This document shows, in pieces, positions 25,482 through 34,827 of a stretch of 64,000 nucleotides of DNA (position 1 is its first letter; the number at the start of each line of letters is the position of its first letter). The translations under genes were made by a program, and so were the position numbers. The DNA comes from JAUZRW01 sp034437755 (GTDB taxonomy: Bacteria > Chloroflexota > Anaerolineae > Aggregatilineales > Phototrophicaceae), in the NCBI GenBank assembly GCA_034437755.1, contig DAOTTV010000130.1, positions 1 to 64,000 of the forward strand. Direction: 5' to 3'. The notes below the pieces were generated by a model. It was given only the letters and a program-made list of their open reading frames with translations, had not been told where the DNA came from and searched no databases.

Positions 25482-27272
25482 TTACGGTTTGCGTACCAAA
25501 AATGAGCCGAGCGCGAACAGGTCAATATCGCTGTTTTTGAAGGTATTAAAGCCATCACGGGGCGTATTGACAATCGGTTCTCCCCGTAAATTGAACGAGG
25601 TATTCAGCACGACGGGTACGCCTGTTGCTTCGCCAAATGTCTTGACGATATCATAGTAACGTGGGTTAGTATCGCGGTCAATGGCTTGCAGACGACCGGT
25701 GCCTTCATGGTTGACCGCCTGTACTTTGTCCTGAATCTCTTCTTTGAAGGGTGCGACAATCAGCATGTAGCGCGGGGCTTGGTGCGTCTGTACCCCGTCA
25801 TAATCGAAGAACTCCGCCGCACGATCGCGCAGGATGACCGGCGCAAATGGACGGAACGGCTCGCGGAATTTGATCTTGGTATTCACGATTTCCTTCATCT
25901 CGGCACCGCGTGGGTCTGCGAGGATACTGCGGTTGCCCAGCGCGCGCGGGCCCCACTCAAACCGTCCTTGATGCAAGCCGACGACGCTCTGTCGGTTCAC
26001 CATTTCATCGACGATGACATCGACCAACTTATCCGGATCATCGTCGTAGGATTCATACGGGATGTCGTATTCATCGAGGAAGGCTTTACAGTCGGCATCG
26101 CTATAGGCTTTGCCCCAATACGAATGGGTGAAGTTATCGCGCACGCGCGGCTTGCCCAGCACCTCATGATAAACCCACAGCGCCGCCCCTAACGCGCCGC
26201 CATCATCGCCGGCCGCGGGCTGGATGAAGATCTCGTCGAATGGTGTTTCTGCCAGCAAACGCCAGTTGGCTTTCGTATTCAGCGCGACCCCGCCCGCCAT
26301 CACGAGTTTGTTCAAGCCGGTTTGCTGGTGCAGATGATGACAGATACTAATCAGCACATCTTCGGTCACTTGCTGGATGCTGGCGGCAATATCAGCATAA
26401 TATTGATTCTGCGTCATCGCGTCGTTGGGCGACATCTCGGGATTGGTGCGCGCTGTGAAGAACTCCGCATCAGGATGACGTGGCTCGCCAAATTCCTGAA
26501 TGAATTTGTGGCTATAACTCCGACGAATGGAATGCTGATAATCGAAATATTCCATATTGAGGCTGTACGCACCCGTCGTACGATCGACGTTAATCACCTT
26601 GTGGATTTTTTCGACGTACTTTGGCTCACCGTAGGGCGACATACCCATCACTTTGTATTCGCCATTATTCACCCGAAAGCCGAGCCACGCGGTGAAGGTC
26701 GAATAGAGTAAGCCGAGGCTATGCGGGAAGCGTTGCTCGCTGAAGAGATCAATCTGATTGTCGCCGTCTTCGCCTTCGTAGTAACTGCTGGCTTTGCCCA
26801 GCGTGGTTGTCGTCCACTCACCCACACCATCGACAGTCAGCACCGCCGCCTCTGGGAAGGGACTGGTGTAGAAGGTGCTTGCCGCGTGGCTCATATGATG
26901 ATCGCAGAACAGGATTTTACGCGGGTCGATACCCATCTCACTGCGGATGGTGGTGCGTACCCATAATTTTTCCTTCAGCCAGCTCACCATCGCCTCGCGC
27001 CACACGTCCCACGATTTAGGAAAGGTATTGAGTGTCGTTAGCAAGATGCGCTCGAACTTGATGAAGGGCTTTTCGTAGAAAACGACATAATCCAGATCAT
27101 CGGCTGTGATATGCGCCATATCGAGGCAAAATTGTGCCGCGTGTGTGGGATAGCCGTTGTCGTGCTTCTTGCGCGAGAAGCGTTCTTCCATCGAAGCGGC
27201 GATAATCTGCCCATCGTGGATGAGCGCCGCCGCTGAGTCATGATAAAACGCAGAAATGCCTAATATATACAT
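25482..27272 (-). CDS. O-carbamoyltransferase (NodU/CmcH family)
   Basis: Family members move a carbamoyl group from carbamoyl phosphate, through carbamoyl-AMP, to a hydroxyl of a sugar or other small molecule. The 596-residue product begins MYILGISAFYHDSAAALIHDG and has the TsaD-like metal site HHMSHAASTFYTSPF. It also has the C-terminal GRFEWGPRALGNRSILADPR and VLNTSFNLRGEPIVNTP motifs of the carbamoyltransferase C domain. The start at 27272 matches the family N-terminus; a longer frame to 27503 runs over the upstream small gene. The substrate is unknown, since no biosynthetic cluster is present. Confidence 0.92.
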   Translation of the reverse strand: MYILGISAFYHDSAAALIHDGQIIAASMEERFSRKKHDNGYPTHAAQFCLDMAHITADDLDYVVFYEKPFIKFERILLTTLNTFPKSWDVWREAMVSWLKEKLWVRTTIRSEMGIDPRKILFCDHHMSHAASTFYTSPFPEAAVLTVDGVGEWTTTTLGKASSYYEGEDGDNQIDLFSEQRFPHSLGLLYSTFTAWLGFRVNNGEYKVMGMSPYGEPKYVEKIHKVINVDRTTGAYSLNMEYFDYQHSIRRSYSHKFIQEFGEPRHPDAEFFTARTNPEMSPNDAMTQNQYYADIAASIQQVTEDVLISICHHLHQQTGLNKLVMAGGVALNTKANWRLLAETPFDEIFIQPAAGDDGGALGAALWVYHEVLGKPRVRDNFTHSYWGKAYSDADCKAFLDEYDIPYESYDDDPDKLVDVIVDEMVNRQSVVGLHQGRFEWGPRALGNRSILADPRGAEMKEIVNTKIKFREPFRPFAPVILRDRAAEFFDYDGVQTHQAPRYMLIVAPFKEEIQDKVQAVNHEGTGRLQAIDRDTNPRYYDIVKTFGEATGVPVVLNTSFNLRGEPIVNTPRDGFNTFKNSDIDLFALGSFLVRKP

Positions 27273-27285
27273 CGCGTCGCTTGTC

Positions 27286-27546
27286 CTATCCTTGTTCCTT
27301 AGCGTATTCAATATCTTTGGGGATTGGCTCGCGCTCGATCCATGCTTGCCCGACAGGTTGCGTCTCGCCTTTGGCATCTCGCACATGCTTCTGTCGCATG
27401 GGATCCATGAATATGCGCGAAATAAGCCCGAAAGGAACGAGGATTGTGAAATAAAAGAGAACGGAGATAGCGCGAGCGTTGCCATCGCTGACAACTGCTG
27501 CAATAATCTGGAAGCGACGCCATCCTGCTTTCCATAAGTCGCGCAC
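27286..27546 (-). CDS. small membrane protein upstream of carbamoyltransferase
   Basis: An 86-residue product has one hydrophobic segment (about 20-42, ISVLFYFTILVPFGLISRIF) and a charged, Pro-containing C-terminal tail (GQAWIEREPIPKDIEYAKEQG). The GTG at 27546 has AAAGGA at suitable distance; an earlier GTG at 27564 has none. It ends 13 bp before the carbamoyltransferase start, so coupling is likely. No family is recognised. Confidence 0.7.
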   Translation of the reverse strand: MRDLWKAGWRRFQIIAAVVSDGNARAISVLFYFTILVPFGLISRIFMDPMRQKHVRDAKGETQPVGQAWIEREPIPKDIEYAKEQG

Positions 27547-27734
27547 GCTGTTTGATCCTTTCACCCAGTGGTGTTCGCTTGATCACATGATACCGCGCAA
27601 AATCATAACATAGATTAGCCCGCAGTCAATGTAGGTCAAGCTAGTTGATCAATCGTGTAGTAAACTTAATCGAGCAAGAATGAGGCGTGTAGACACGAAT
27701 GTAGCAATTGTTACGATGAAGAAAGATTGAGGGC

Positions 27735-28060
27735 TCTTTGGGATTTCGCGTGGTTTTTATGGCAGGGGCGTTGCCCCTGCACCCCCACAAAGAACTGTCG
27801 TTCCTTGACCTTGTTCATTTTGAACGCTATGTGTTCAAAAAAGCAAAAGTTTTTGGCGTTCCCTTTTTGAAAAGGCTCATGTGTACACGTTGTGCAAAGT
27901 GGGACGCTGTCCCACATCCTGCAAAATTACGCCTTTTGAAACCATTTGTTTTCAACTCTATTGAGTTGAAAAAAGCAAGCTGTGAAAGTTTTGGTTGAGC
28001 TTTTTCAAAAGCTCATGGGTCTTAGGGCAAAGCCCTAAATGGCGATTGCACACGTTCGAC
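27735..28060. repeat. intergenic hairpin cluster, copy B
   Basis: This noncoding stretch contains a run of short stem-loops: GCAGGGGC-gtt-GCCCCTGC, GAA-ctgtc-GTTC, TGAAC-gctatgt-GTTCA, GTGGGAC-gct-GTCCCAC, TTTTCAACTC-tatt-GAGTTGAAAA and TTAGGGC-aaa-GCCCTAA. Its left part resembles 10655-10730. Frames crossing it are interrupted or driven by the palindromes. No terminator T run or known RNA family is recognised. Confidence 0.65.
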
Positions 28061-28135
28061 ATAAGAGCGTTTGAAAAAAAGGAACAAAAAGAGTTTGACC
28101 ACACAAAATACGAAAGAACCAGATTGAGACTATTG

Positions 28136-28915
28136 ATGACGTTTTGGATGATATATGTATTAGGGTTCGGCGTGATATGGCTGTGTGTAACGGGCGTTTG
28201 GCTGTTGAGCTTGCCCATCAAAGATGCCAGCATCGTTGACATTTTCTGGGGTAGTGGCTTCGTTGTCGTCGGTTGGGCGTATTTCCTGCTGACAGATACG
28301 ACATCGGCGCGAGCGTGGGTGCTGATGATGCTGGTTAGCCTGTGGGGCTTGCGCCTGACGGCGTATCTCGCCTGGCGTAACATCGGCACAGGCGAAGATT
28401 TTCGGTATCGCCAATGGCGCAAAGAAGCCGGTGCGGATTGGTGGTGGCGCAGTTATATCAAGGTCTTTCTTTTGCAGGGGGTTATCATGTGGCTGGTTTC
28501 ATTGCCGCTTTTAGGCGCACAATATACAGCGACTCCCGCACGGCTCAACGGGTTAGATGTGTTAGCTATTGTAGGATGGTGCGCGGGTTTCTTATTCGAG
28601 GTCGTCGGGGATTATCAACTGGCGCGCTTTAAGTCACAGCCCCAGAATGCCGGTAAAGTGCTGGATACAGGCTTGTGGCGTTACACGCGCCATCCGAATT
28701 ATTTCGGGGATGCGGTGCAGTGGTGGGCCTTCTACTTGATGGCACTCGCCGCCGGTGCATGGTGGACAATCATTAGCCCGATCATCATGACTGTATTCTT
28801 ACGCTATATATCGGGCGTGACCCTGCTTGAAAAGACGCTACAGCAGACCAAACCCGATTATCGAGCCTATATCCGGCGCACATCGCCCTTCGTGCCGATG
28901 CCACCCCGCGATTAA
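28136..28915 (+). CDS. DUF1295-family membrane protein (steroid reductase/isoprenylcysteine methyltransferase-like fold)
   Basis: A 259-residue multi-pass protein has about six hydrophobic segments and the DUF1295 signature DTGLWRYTRHPNYFGDAVQWWAFY. The motif is shared with 3-oxo-5-alpha-steroid 4-dehydrogenases and Icmt-type methyltransferases, where it binds NADPH or SAM. The specific reaction is unknown. The start at 28136 is chosen because earlier in-frame codons lie in the hairpin repeat. Its stop overlaps the stop of the convergent LON-domain gene by 4 bp. Confidence 0.8.
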   Translation: MTFWMIYVLGFGVIWLCVTGVWLLSLPIKDASIVDIFWGSGFVVVGWAYFLLTDTTSARAWVLMMLVSLWGLRLTAYLAWRNIGTGEDFRYRQWRKEAGADWWWRSYIKVFLLQGVIMWLVSLPLLGAQYTATPARLNGLDVLAIVGWCAGFLFEVVGDYQLARFKSQPQNAGKVLDTGLWRYTRHPNYFGDAVQWWAFYLMALAAGAWWTIISPIIMTVFLRYISGVTLLEKTLQQTKPDYRAYIRRTSPFVPMPPRD

Positions 28916-29565
28916 TTCGGCGAGAAGGGTACGTCTTCATCGCCAAATTCTGGTGGTGCGAGCAGAATATCGAGAATGGCGACTTCGTGCTGATACTGGC
29001 GGATGAGTTGTGTCAGAAAATCGCGCATGCTGGGGATTTCGAGCAGGGCTTGCTTGTCCTCACTCTCGGTTTGTAAGAGTACCGCGGCGAGATAGGCGAG
29101 TGCTTTAGGGTCATCTGGAATCTGTGATGTGTCGAATTCAAGTTGCTTCGCCTCCTGTAGCGCTTCCAGATATTCGTTAATCAAGCCTTTGAGATGTGTA
29201 CCCCCCCGTTCGATCAAGCCGGGATAATTTTCAGTGAAGGGCATCAGATCGACATCACCCTGCAAATACGCTTTGTCAGTATCTAAGGAGTTGACGCGAA
29301 AGCGATCGCGCCCGATGGCTAAAATATTCATGCGTCCATAGGGCAAGCGTTGCACGTTGGTAATATGTGCGGTCGTGCCGATCATATGAGGCTTTGCCAA
29401 GGGGCCGAGTGCCTCGCGCCCTTCTTCGATGAGTACCACGCCGAAGGGCTTCTGCATCTCGATACATTCGTTGATCATCTGCTTGTATCGGTCTTCAAAA
29501 ATGTGCAGTCGTAACGGCATCCCCGGAAACAGCACCGAGCCAAGCGGAAAGAGCGATAATTCCAT
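28912..29565 (-). CDS. LON substrate-binding-domain protein
   Basis: The 217-residue product matches the N-terminal domain of Lon protease (PF02190): ELSLFPLGSVLFPGMPLRLHIFEDRYKQMI at the start and a helical second half. It has no ATPase or protease domain. Stand-alone LON-domain proteins are common, and a role in binding substrate proteins is proposed for them. The ATG at 29565 has AGGTGA at 8-9 nt; an earlier ATG at 29577 is too close to the same site. Confidence 0.85.
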   Translation of the reverse strand: MELSLFPLGSVLFPGMPLRLHIFEDRYKQMINECIEMQKPFGVVLIEEGREALGPLAKPHMIGTTAHITNVQRLPYGRMNILAIGRDRFRVNSLDTDKAYLQGDVDLMPFTENYPGLIERGGTHLKGLINEYLEALQEAKQLEFDTSQIPDDPKALAYLAAVLLQTESEDKQALLEIPSMRDFLTQLIRQYQHEVAILDILLAPPEFGDEDVPFSPN

Positions 29566-29703
29566 AAGAACATTCACCTAGTTAGAGTTCTATTGCATTA
29601 TCTTGTTATTATAACGCAAGAGCCTTGATAAATGGTCATTGTTTGCTAAACGCTTCTTAAGCATCATCGACTATGTTAACAGCATTTAATCGTACTAGAG
29701 CAA

Positions 29704-30063
29704 ATGAGATTAACGACAATGCCACTCTTGCGCGTTTTGCACGATGACCAGACCACCGAAATCAATGTCGAAACCGGTGCAAACCTGCGCCGAACCCTGC
29801 TCGATCATGGCATATCCCCCTATACCGCAATCACGCGCATTGCCAATTGTGGCGGCAATGGTATCTGCGCGACCTGTGGCGTGTGGATCGAGAGCAACGA
29901 ACCCGCCCCGCAACACTGGCACGACAAGATGGCGAATCGCTTCGGTTATCCGCGTCTCTCTTGCCAGATTGCAATTGATGAGGATATGACGGTGCGTATC
30001 TTGGATGATAAACTCATCTGGGGCGGGCGTGATCCGCAACGAGCCAACAAACTCGCCCCGTAA
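29704..30063 (+). CDS. [2Fe-2S] ferredoxin
   Basis: The 119-residue protein has the cluster ligands C49-x5-C55-x2-C58 and C87 (NCGGNGICATCG and LSCQI), in adrenodoxin-like spacing. It is a small soluble electron carrier. An in-frame ATG at 29719 could also be the start. It lies 32 bp before the sulfurtransferase gene in the same direction, so the two may be cotranscribed. The redox partner is unknown. Confidence 0.88.
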   Translation: MRLTTMPLLRVLHDDQTTEINVETGANLRRTLLDHGISPYTAITRIANCGGNGICATCGVWIESNEPAPQHWHDKMANRFGYPRLSCQIAIDEDMTVRILDDKLIWGGRDPQRANKLAP

Positions 30064-30095
30064 TTCATTGACCACGCGAGAGAGTGATTGACCAT

Positions 30096-30926
30096 ATGAC
30101 CCCTTTAGTTTCTACTGCTTGGCTTGCCGAGCATCTCTATGATGATGATCTGCGTATTGTCGATATTCGCGGGCATGTGTTGCCGGCTAGCCAGCCGCCA
30201 CCGCATTATTTCAACCATCGCGATGAATACGACGAAGCCCACATCCCGAACGCGGTCTTCATCGACTGGACGACAGACATTGTTGAGCCACAATCGCCGA
30301 CATACGATGTCGCTGAACCGCAACGCTATGCTGAATTGATGGCATCGCTGGGCATCGGTGACACGCATCGCGTGGTCGCCTATGATGATGCCAACGGCAT
30401 GTTTGCGGCGCGCCTGTGGTGGACGATGACCTATTACGGACACGATCAGGTTGCAGTGCTAGATGGTGGCTGGCAGAAGTGGGTTGCGGAAGGGCATCCG
30501 ACCACTTGCGACGTGCCCCAGCATCCATCAGCAGTCTTCACAGCCCGACCACAAGCCCAGCATCGCGCCACCGCGGCAACAATCCTCGATACCTCACCCC
30601 CTCTGCTGGATGTGCGTTCACCGGCTGAGTTTGCTGGCCAAGCCTCGCGCGCGACCCGCAAAGGACGTATCCCGCAGGCGATCAATGTGCCACGCAAGCA
30701 ATTGCTGACTGCCGATGGTATGCTGAAACCCGCCGACGACCTGCGCCGGTTATTCACCGATGCGGGCATCGTGCTCGATGATCCTGCGACGGTGGTCTAC
30801 TGCAATTCGGGCGTATCGGCGAGTTATGGCTTGCTGGCGTTGCGCGTCGCCGGTTTAGATGGCGGGCGCGTCTACGATGGTTCGTGGAAAGACTGGGGCA
30901 ACGACGACAGCAAGCCGATCGCCTAG
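30096..30926 (+). CDS. thiosulfate/3-mercaptopyruvate sulfurtransferase (tandem rhodanese)
   Basis: The product (276 residues from ATG 30096; an upstream in-frame GTG exists at 30084) has two rhodanese domains. The N-terminal inactive one contains DIRGH and AHIPNAVFIDW. The C-terminal one contains LLDVRSPAEFAG and the active-site loop VVYCNSGVSAS with catalytic Cys. It transfers sulfane sulfur to thiol acceptors or cyanide. The CNSGVSAS loop leaves the preferred donor open. Confidence 0.9.
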   Translation: MTPLVSTAWLAEHLYDDDLRIVDIRGHVLPASQPPPHYFNHRDEYDEAHIPNAVFIDWTTDIVEPQSPTYDVAEPQRYAELMASLGIGDTHRVVAYDDANGMFAARLWWTMTYYGHDQVAVLDGGWQKWVAEGHPTTCDVPQHPSAVFTARPQAQHRATAATILDTSPPLLDVRSPAEFAGQASRATRKGRIPQAINVPRKQLLTADGMLKPADDLRRLFTDAGIVLDDPATVVYCNSGVSASYGLLALRVAGLDGGRVYDGSWKDWGNDDSKPIA

Positions 30927-30937
30927 CCCCATGTTCA

Positions 30938-32233
30938 TCAGCGCGCGATGATGATGACGAAGTACAAGGGAATCAAGCCCAGCACCGCGATGATTGCCAG
31001 CACAGCGAGCGCGATCGTCGCGTAGTCGGGGCGGTCGTCGCTCTCGGTTGGCATCGGGCGGCTGTATTGTTGCGTGTTATAAAATCCCGTGTTGCCGTAT
31101 TGTGTGCCCTGTGGTGCGGGTGGTGTGTACGGTGCAGGTTGCTGGGTAGGTGCTGGCGCAGACGCGGACGGCGCTTGCTGGGACTTCTGGTAGGCATTGC
31201 GCGGATGATACGGACGCGGCGCGTTTGGTGCCGCGCTGTAGCGTGCTGTGGCTTCTTCGTTGCTGGCGTTCGGCGGTGGCGCGGGTTGGCTGCGCCCGGA
31301 GGGTGCTGGCGGAATCCCGATCCCCGGTGGGCGATTGGCAGGCGGTGGTTGCTGACTGCGCGTTTTGATCGGCGGTGGCACTTTGGGACTCATCATCGTG
31401 TTATCTTGCGACCGATCCTGAAACTTCTGCAAGATATTGCCCAGTTGATCGGCTTCGCGGTAGCGTTCGTTGGGATGTTTGCTCATCACTTTATGCACAG
31501 TCCGCGCCAACGACTCCGGCACTTTCGGATTACGTTCGGTGACCATCGGCACACGCTCGCGGATGTGAGCGAGGGCGAGTTCTTGCTGATTGTTGCCCGT
31601 GTACGGCAGTTCACCCGTGAGCATCTCGAACAGCACAATGCCGATCGCGTAAACGTCAGCGGCGGGGGTCGGGCGTTCGCCTTTGGCTTGCTCTGGCGCG
31701 AAGTAATGCGGGCTACCCCACACGACATCGGCTTTTTCGACGGGTTGGGTGTCAGTCAAGGCTTGCGCGATGCCGAAGTCCGTCACTTTGACCACATCAT
31801 CCGGCGTAATCAGCACGTTCTGCGGTTTCACATCCGCATGAACCAGCCCTGAGCGATGCGCGTAACCGATCCCCGCGCAAATCTGGATGCCAATCTCTAG
31901 CACGCGGTTAACAGGCAGAGGCCCGCCGTGTTCTTTGATGATCTTCTTTAAATCGCGTCCTTCGACCATTTCCATCACGATGTAATGTGTAGGGCCGTCA
32001 CTGCCCACGTCATGCACGGTGACGATATTAGGGTGTGATAAATTAGCGACTGCCCGTGCTTCGTTGCGGAATTTCTCTAAGAATGAGGGGTCGCGCGTCA
32101 AGCTCGGACGCAGAATTTTAATGGCGACCGAGCGCCCCAATGCTCGATCGATTGCTTTGTAAATGACGGACATGCCACCGCTTCCCTGTTGTGCGACTAG
32201 GGCATATCGTCCATTGAGAACTGTTTCACTCAT
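30938..32233 (-). CDS. membrane-anchored serine/threonine protein kinase
   Basis: The 431-residue protein is a PknB-type kinase. It has GSGGMSVIYKAID, catalytic Lys in VAIKILRP, the loop VHADVKPQNVL (HAD in place of HRD, Asp kept), DFGIAQAL and WGSPHYFAPEQAKGERPTPAADVYAIG. Residues about 285-400 are a Pro/Gln/Ala-rich linker. One transmembrane helix ends four residues before the C-terminus, so no extracellular sensor domain (such as PASTA) is present. It is convergent with the sulfurtransferase gene. Confidence 0.93.
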   Translation of the reverse strand: MSETVLNGRYALVAQQGSGGMSVIYKAIDRALGRSVAIKILRPSLTRDPSFLEKFRNEARAVANLSHPNIVTVHDVGSDGPTHYIVMEMVEGRDLKKIIKEHGGPLPVNRVLEIGIQICAGIGYAHRSGLVHADVKPQNVLITPDDVVKVTDFGIAQALTDTQPVEKADVVWGSPHYFAPEQAKGERPTPAADVYAIGIVLFEMLTGELPYTGNNQQELALAHIRERVPMVTERNPKVPESLARTVHKVMSKHPNERYREADQLGNILQKFQDRSQDNTMMSPKVPPPIKTRSQQPPPANRPPGIGIPPAPSGRSQPAPPPNASNEEATARYSAAPNAPRPYHPRNAYQKSQQAPSASAPAPTQQPAPYTPPAPQGTQYGNTGFYNTQQYSRPMPTESDDRPDYATIALAVLAIIAVLGLIPLYFVIIIAR

Positions 32234-32253
32234 ACCACACCATGTACCTTCGC

Positions 32254-33405
32254 CTAGAGGCGCGTTATTGGGTCAAATCGTTGTCTATATTCTAACAAAG
32301 CACTGCGGTCTGTCATACTCGCAATGTAATCGGCTACGACGCGATGCACGCCCTGTTTCTCGACACGTGCTTGATAGGGCTGGGGTAGTTGGCGTGGCTC
32401 CTTGATATAGGCTTGGAACAGACGCTGGATGAAATGCTCTGCGCGTTCTTTCATGCGGACAACGCGATAGTGATAGTACATATTCTGGTATAAAAAGTCC
32501 TTGAGCGTGCGATTGCGCCGCGCTTGATCCTCGCTATAGCGCACGATGTTCTGCGGGTGTGTCTGAATTTGTTCGACGCTGTTCAGTTGTTCGGCGGCGA
32601 TTCGTTCGCTGGTGGCGCGCAACACATCGCTGACCATCACGCCGACAAGCTCGCGGACAAAACGATGACGATCGACCTCGCCTAGCACATGCCCCGACCA
32701 GTTGAGCCGGTCGCATAGCATCTGCCAGATTTCTAGAGGCTCGACCTGTGCGACACTAATCAAGCCGGATTGTAGACCGTCGTCCAGATCATGCGCGTTG
32801 TAGGCGAGTTCGTCGGCAACATCGGCAATTTGCGCCTCGATGCTCCCGCGCGTGTCAGGGTCGAAGTCGGTGCTTTTGCTCAGGTCATATTCGGTCTCAT
32901 GTTTGGCAATGCCCTCTAAGGTCTCGAATGTCAAATTCAAGCCGCGCCACTGCGAATACCGTTGCTCCAGTTCAGTGACGACGCGATAGCTCTGATGATT
33001 GTGGTTAAATCCGCCGTGGTCGCTCATCAATTCATCGAGGATGTCCTCACCCGCGTGACCGAAGGGCGGATGTCCGAGATCATGCGCGAGGCAGATGGCC
33101 TCCGTCAGGTCTTCGTTCGCGCCTAGCGCGCGGGCGAGCGTGCGCCCGATCTGAGCGACTTCGAGCGTGTGCGTCAGGCGAGTGCGATAATAATCGCCAG
33201 CATCGTTGACAAACACCTGTGTCTTGTATTCGAGCTTGCGAAAGGCTTCAGAATGAATGATGCGGTCACGATCACGCTGGAAGGATGTGCGATAATCCGG
33301 CTCATGATCGCGATGGAAGCGTCCCTGTGAGTGCTGACTGCGAAGCGCATATGGCGCGAGGGTTTGGTCTTCAAGTTGTTCGAGTTGTTGCCGTGTGTTG
33401 TACAT
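32254..33405 (-). CDS. dgt: deoxyguanosine triphosphate triphosphohydrolase-like protein
   Basis: The HD-domain phosphohydrolase cleaves dNTPs to deoxynucleoside and triphosphate. The 383-residue protein has the N-terminal YRTSFQRDRDRIIHSEAFRKLEYKTQVF, the metal ligands HTLEVAQIGR and LAHDLGHPPFGHAGE, and DVADELAYNAHDLDDG. Size and motifs fit the type 2 subfamily. It lies 20 bp upstream of the kinase gene on the same strand, so they may form one transcript. Confidence 0.9.
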   Translation of the reverse strand: MYNTRQQLEQLEDQTLAPYALRSQHSQGRFHRDHEPDYRTSFQRDRDRIIHSEAFRKLEYKTQVFVNDAGDYYRTRLTHTLEVAQIGRTLARALGANEDLTEAICLAHDLGHPPFGHAGEDILDELMSDHGGFNHNHQSYRVVTELEQRYSQWRGLNLTFETLEGIAKHETEYDLSKSTDFDPDTRGSIEAQIADVADELAYNAHDLDDGLQSGLISVAQVEPLEIWQMLCDRLNWSGHVLGEVDRHRFVRELVGVMVSDVLRATSERIAAEQLNSVEQIQTHPQNIVRYSEDQARRNRTLKDFLYQNMYYHYRVVRMKERAEHFIQRLFQAYIKEPRQLPQPYQARVEKQGVHRVVADYIASMTDRSALLEYRQRFDPITRL

Positions 33406-33576
33406 CGGGTGACTTTCTCAGATTATTGATGATCAATCTATCTCTCATTTTAGTCGTTTTGGACAAAACAACAAAAGCCCCTTGCAGGATTAAGCGTTTG
33501 TTGTGATTCTTATGTTACAATTTCGCATTACGCCATGCTCATTTCTGAAGCATATCATAAACGAGGTTCTACAATT

Positions 33577-34827
33577 ATGGATATTAATCAAATTGCGCGG
33601 ATGATCGAGTGGCTCGATGAAGAACGTCGCCACGATAAGCAAGTTATCGCCACGCTAGAAGAACGATTGGAACAGCAATCGGAGACGATTAGCACGCTAC
33701 AACGTCGTCTGAGTTCAGTCGAGTCGGATCAGACGGTGATCCAGACTAGTTCATTGCCGACCGATAAAGAGCGTGATATGGTCGAGCAGATGCGGCAAGA
33801 GATGCGCCAGATGCTAGAGAACAGCGAGTCGCGGCGTTTGAATGCTGAGCGCGAAGCCGAGCGGCGTCAAGAGTTGAACCGCAACGGTGTGGCACGCAGT
33901 ATTCAGGACTTGACCGAGCGCGTCGAGAAATTGCAACGCAGTACCGGCAGTATCACTGAACTAAAAGGTGAGGGTGATCGTGTTAGTGATATGGTGATTG
34001 TGCTACAACAGCGCGTCGATGATCTGGCGAAGCAGTTAGAAGCCCCCGACCGTCGCCTCGCTTTCCTCGAGGAACAACGCCGCCAGGATGCCCGCCGTCT
34101 CTCAGAACTTGAGACCGAAATCCCCGAACAGCGCAAACAGATTGATAGCCTTAAGCCGAAAGTCGCGCTGATCGAAGACCTGTCGATCCGCAACGAACGC
34201 CGCCTGCAAGAGTTGCAGAACGTCGAGCGCGAACGGCGCGAACAAATCCAGCAATTTGTCGATCAACAATCCCTCGTCGATCAGCAACGCAATCAAAAGG
34301 TCGATGACCTCATCAAACGCTTCAACGAGCAGGATAACTTGATGCAAGAGAATGCCGAACGCTTTGAACAGTGGGCATCTGCCTACCGCGAGATGAAGCG
34401 TATCATCGACGATTTCGAGCGCATCGGTGACCGACTGGAACGGCGCATCAACGAAGTGGCTGAGATGCAACGCTTGAGCGAAGAACGCTTCCGTCAAGAG
34501 TGGAACAACTGGCGCGACGACGACCAGAAACGCTGGAAGCAATTGACACTCTCCAGCGATGAGGTGTGGCGCAACCACGACAAAGAATTCGAGCAGTATG
34601 TGGCCCGCCTCGAGCAGATTGAATCAGCATTGCCGCCTGTACGCGATAGCTTACAACGCCTGTGGCAAATGGAACGCGAGCGCGCCACGCTCTACCGCGA
34701 GCGGTATCAGCAGTTGCTCCACGCCTATGATAAAGAAGTGGGCGAAGTCGCGCCGGCATCCGCGTCATCATCGACGGGCTATGCCAACAATGGCACGCAT
34801 GGCAACGGGACAGGTAGCAATTACTGA
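33577..34827 (+). CDS. long coiled-coil protein of unknown function
   Basis: The 416-residue product is almost entirely charged heptad sequence (Glu, Arg, Gln, Leu) from about residue 10 to 385, ending in a low-complexity Ala/Ser/Gly/Asn tail. It lacks signal or membrane segments. The ATG at 33577 has GAGG upstream; an earlier in-frame ATG at 33535 is less likely. Its stop overlaps the selB start as TGATG, so the two are translationally coupled. An SMC-like or scaffold role is possible but unproven. Confidence 0.8.
   Translation: MDINQIARMIEWLDEERRHDKQVIATLEERLEQQSETISTLQRRLSSVESDQTVIQTSSLPTDKERDMVEQMRQEMRQMLENSESRRLNAEREAERRQELNRNGVARSIQDLTERVEKLQRSTGSITELKGEGDRVSDMVIVLQQRVDDLAKQLEAPDRRLAFLEEQRRQDARRLSELETEIPEQRKQIDSLKPKVALIEDLSIRNERRLQELQNVERERREQIQQFVDQQSLVDQQRNQKVDDLIKRFNEQDNLMQENAERFEQWASAYREMKRIIDDFERIGDRLERRINEVAEMQRLSEERFRQEWNNWRDDDQKRWKQLTLSSDEVWRNHDKEFEQYVARLEQIESALPPVRDSLQRLWQMERERATLYRERYQQLLHAYDKEVGEVAPASASSSTGYANNGTHGNGTGSNY

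Noticed and set aside
27711..28133. Frames in both directions upstream of the DUF1295 gene, including its extended N-terminus
   Set aside because: They are built from the hairpin repeat; the conserved protein starts near 28136.
30884..31852. A 322-codon frame opposite the Ser/Thr kinase
   Set aside because: Arg/Trp/Cys-rich antisense shadow; the kinase on the minus strand has all catalytic motifs.
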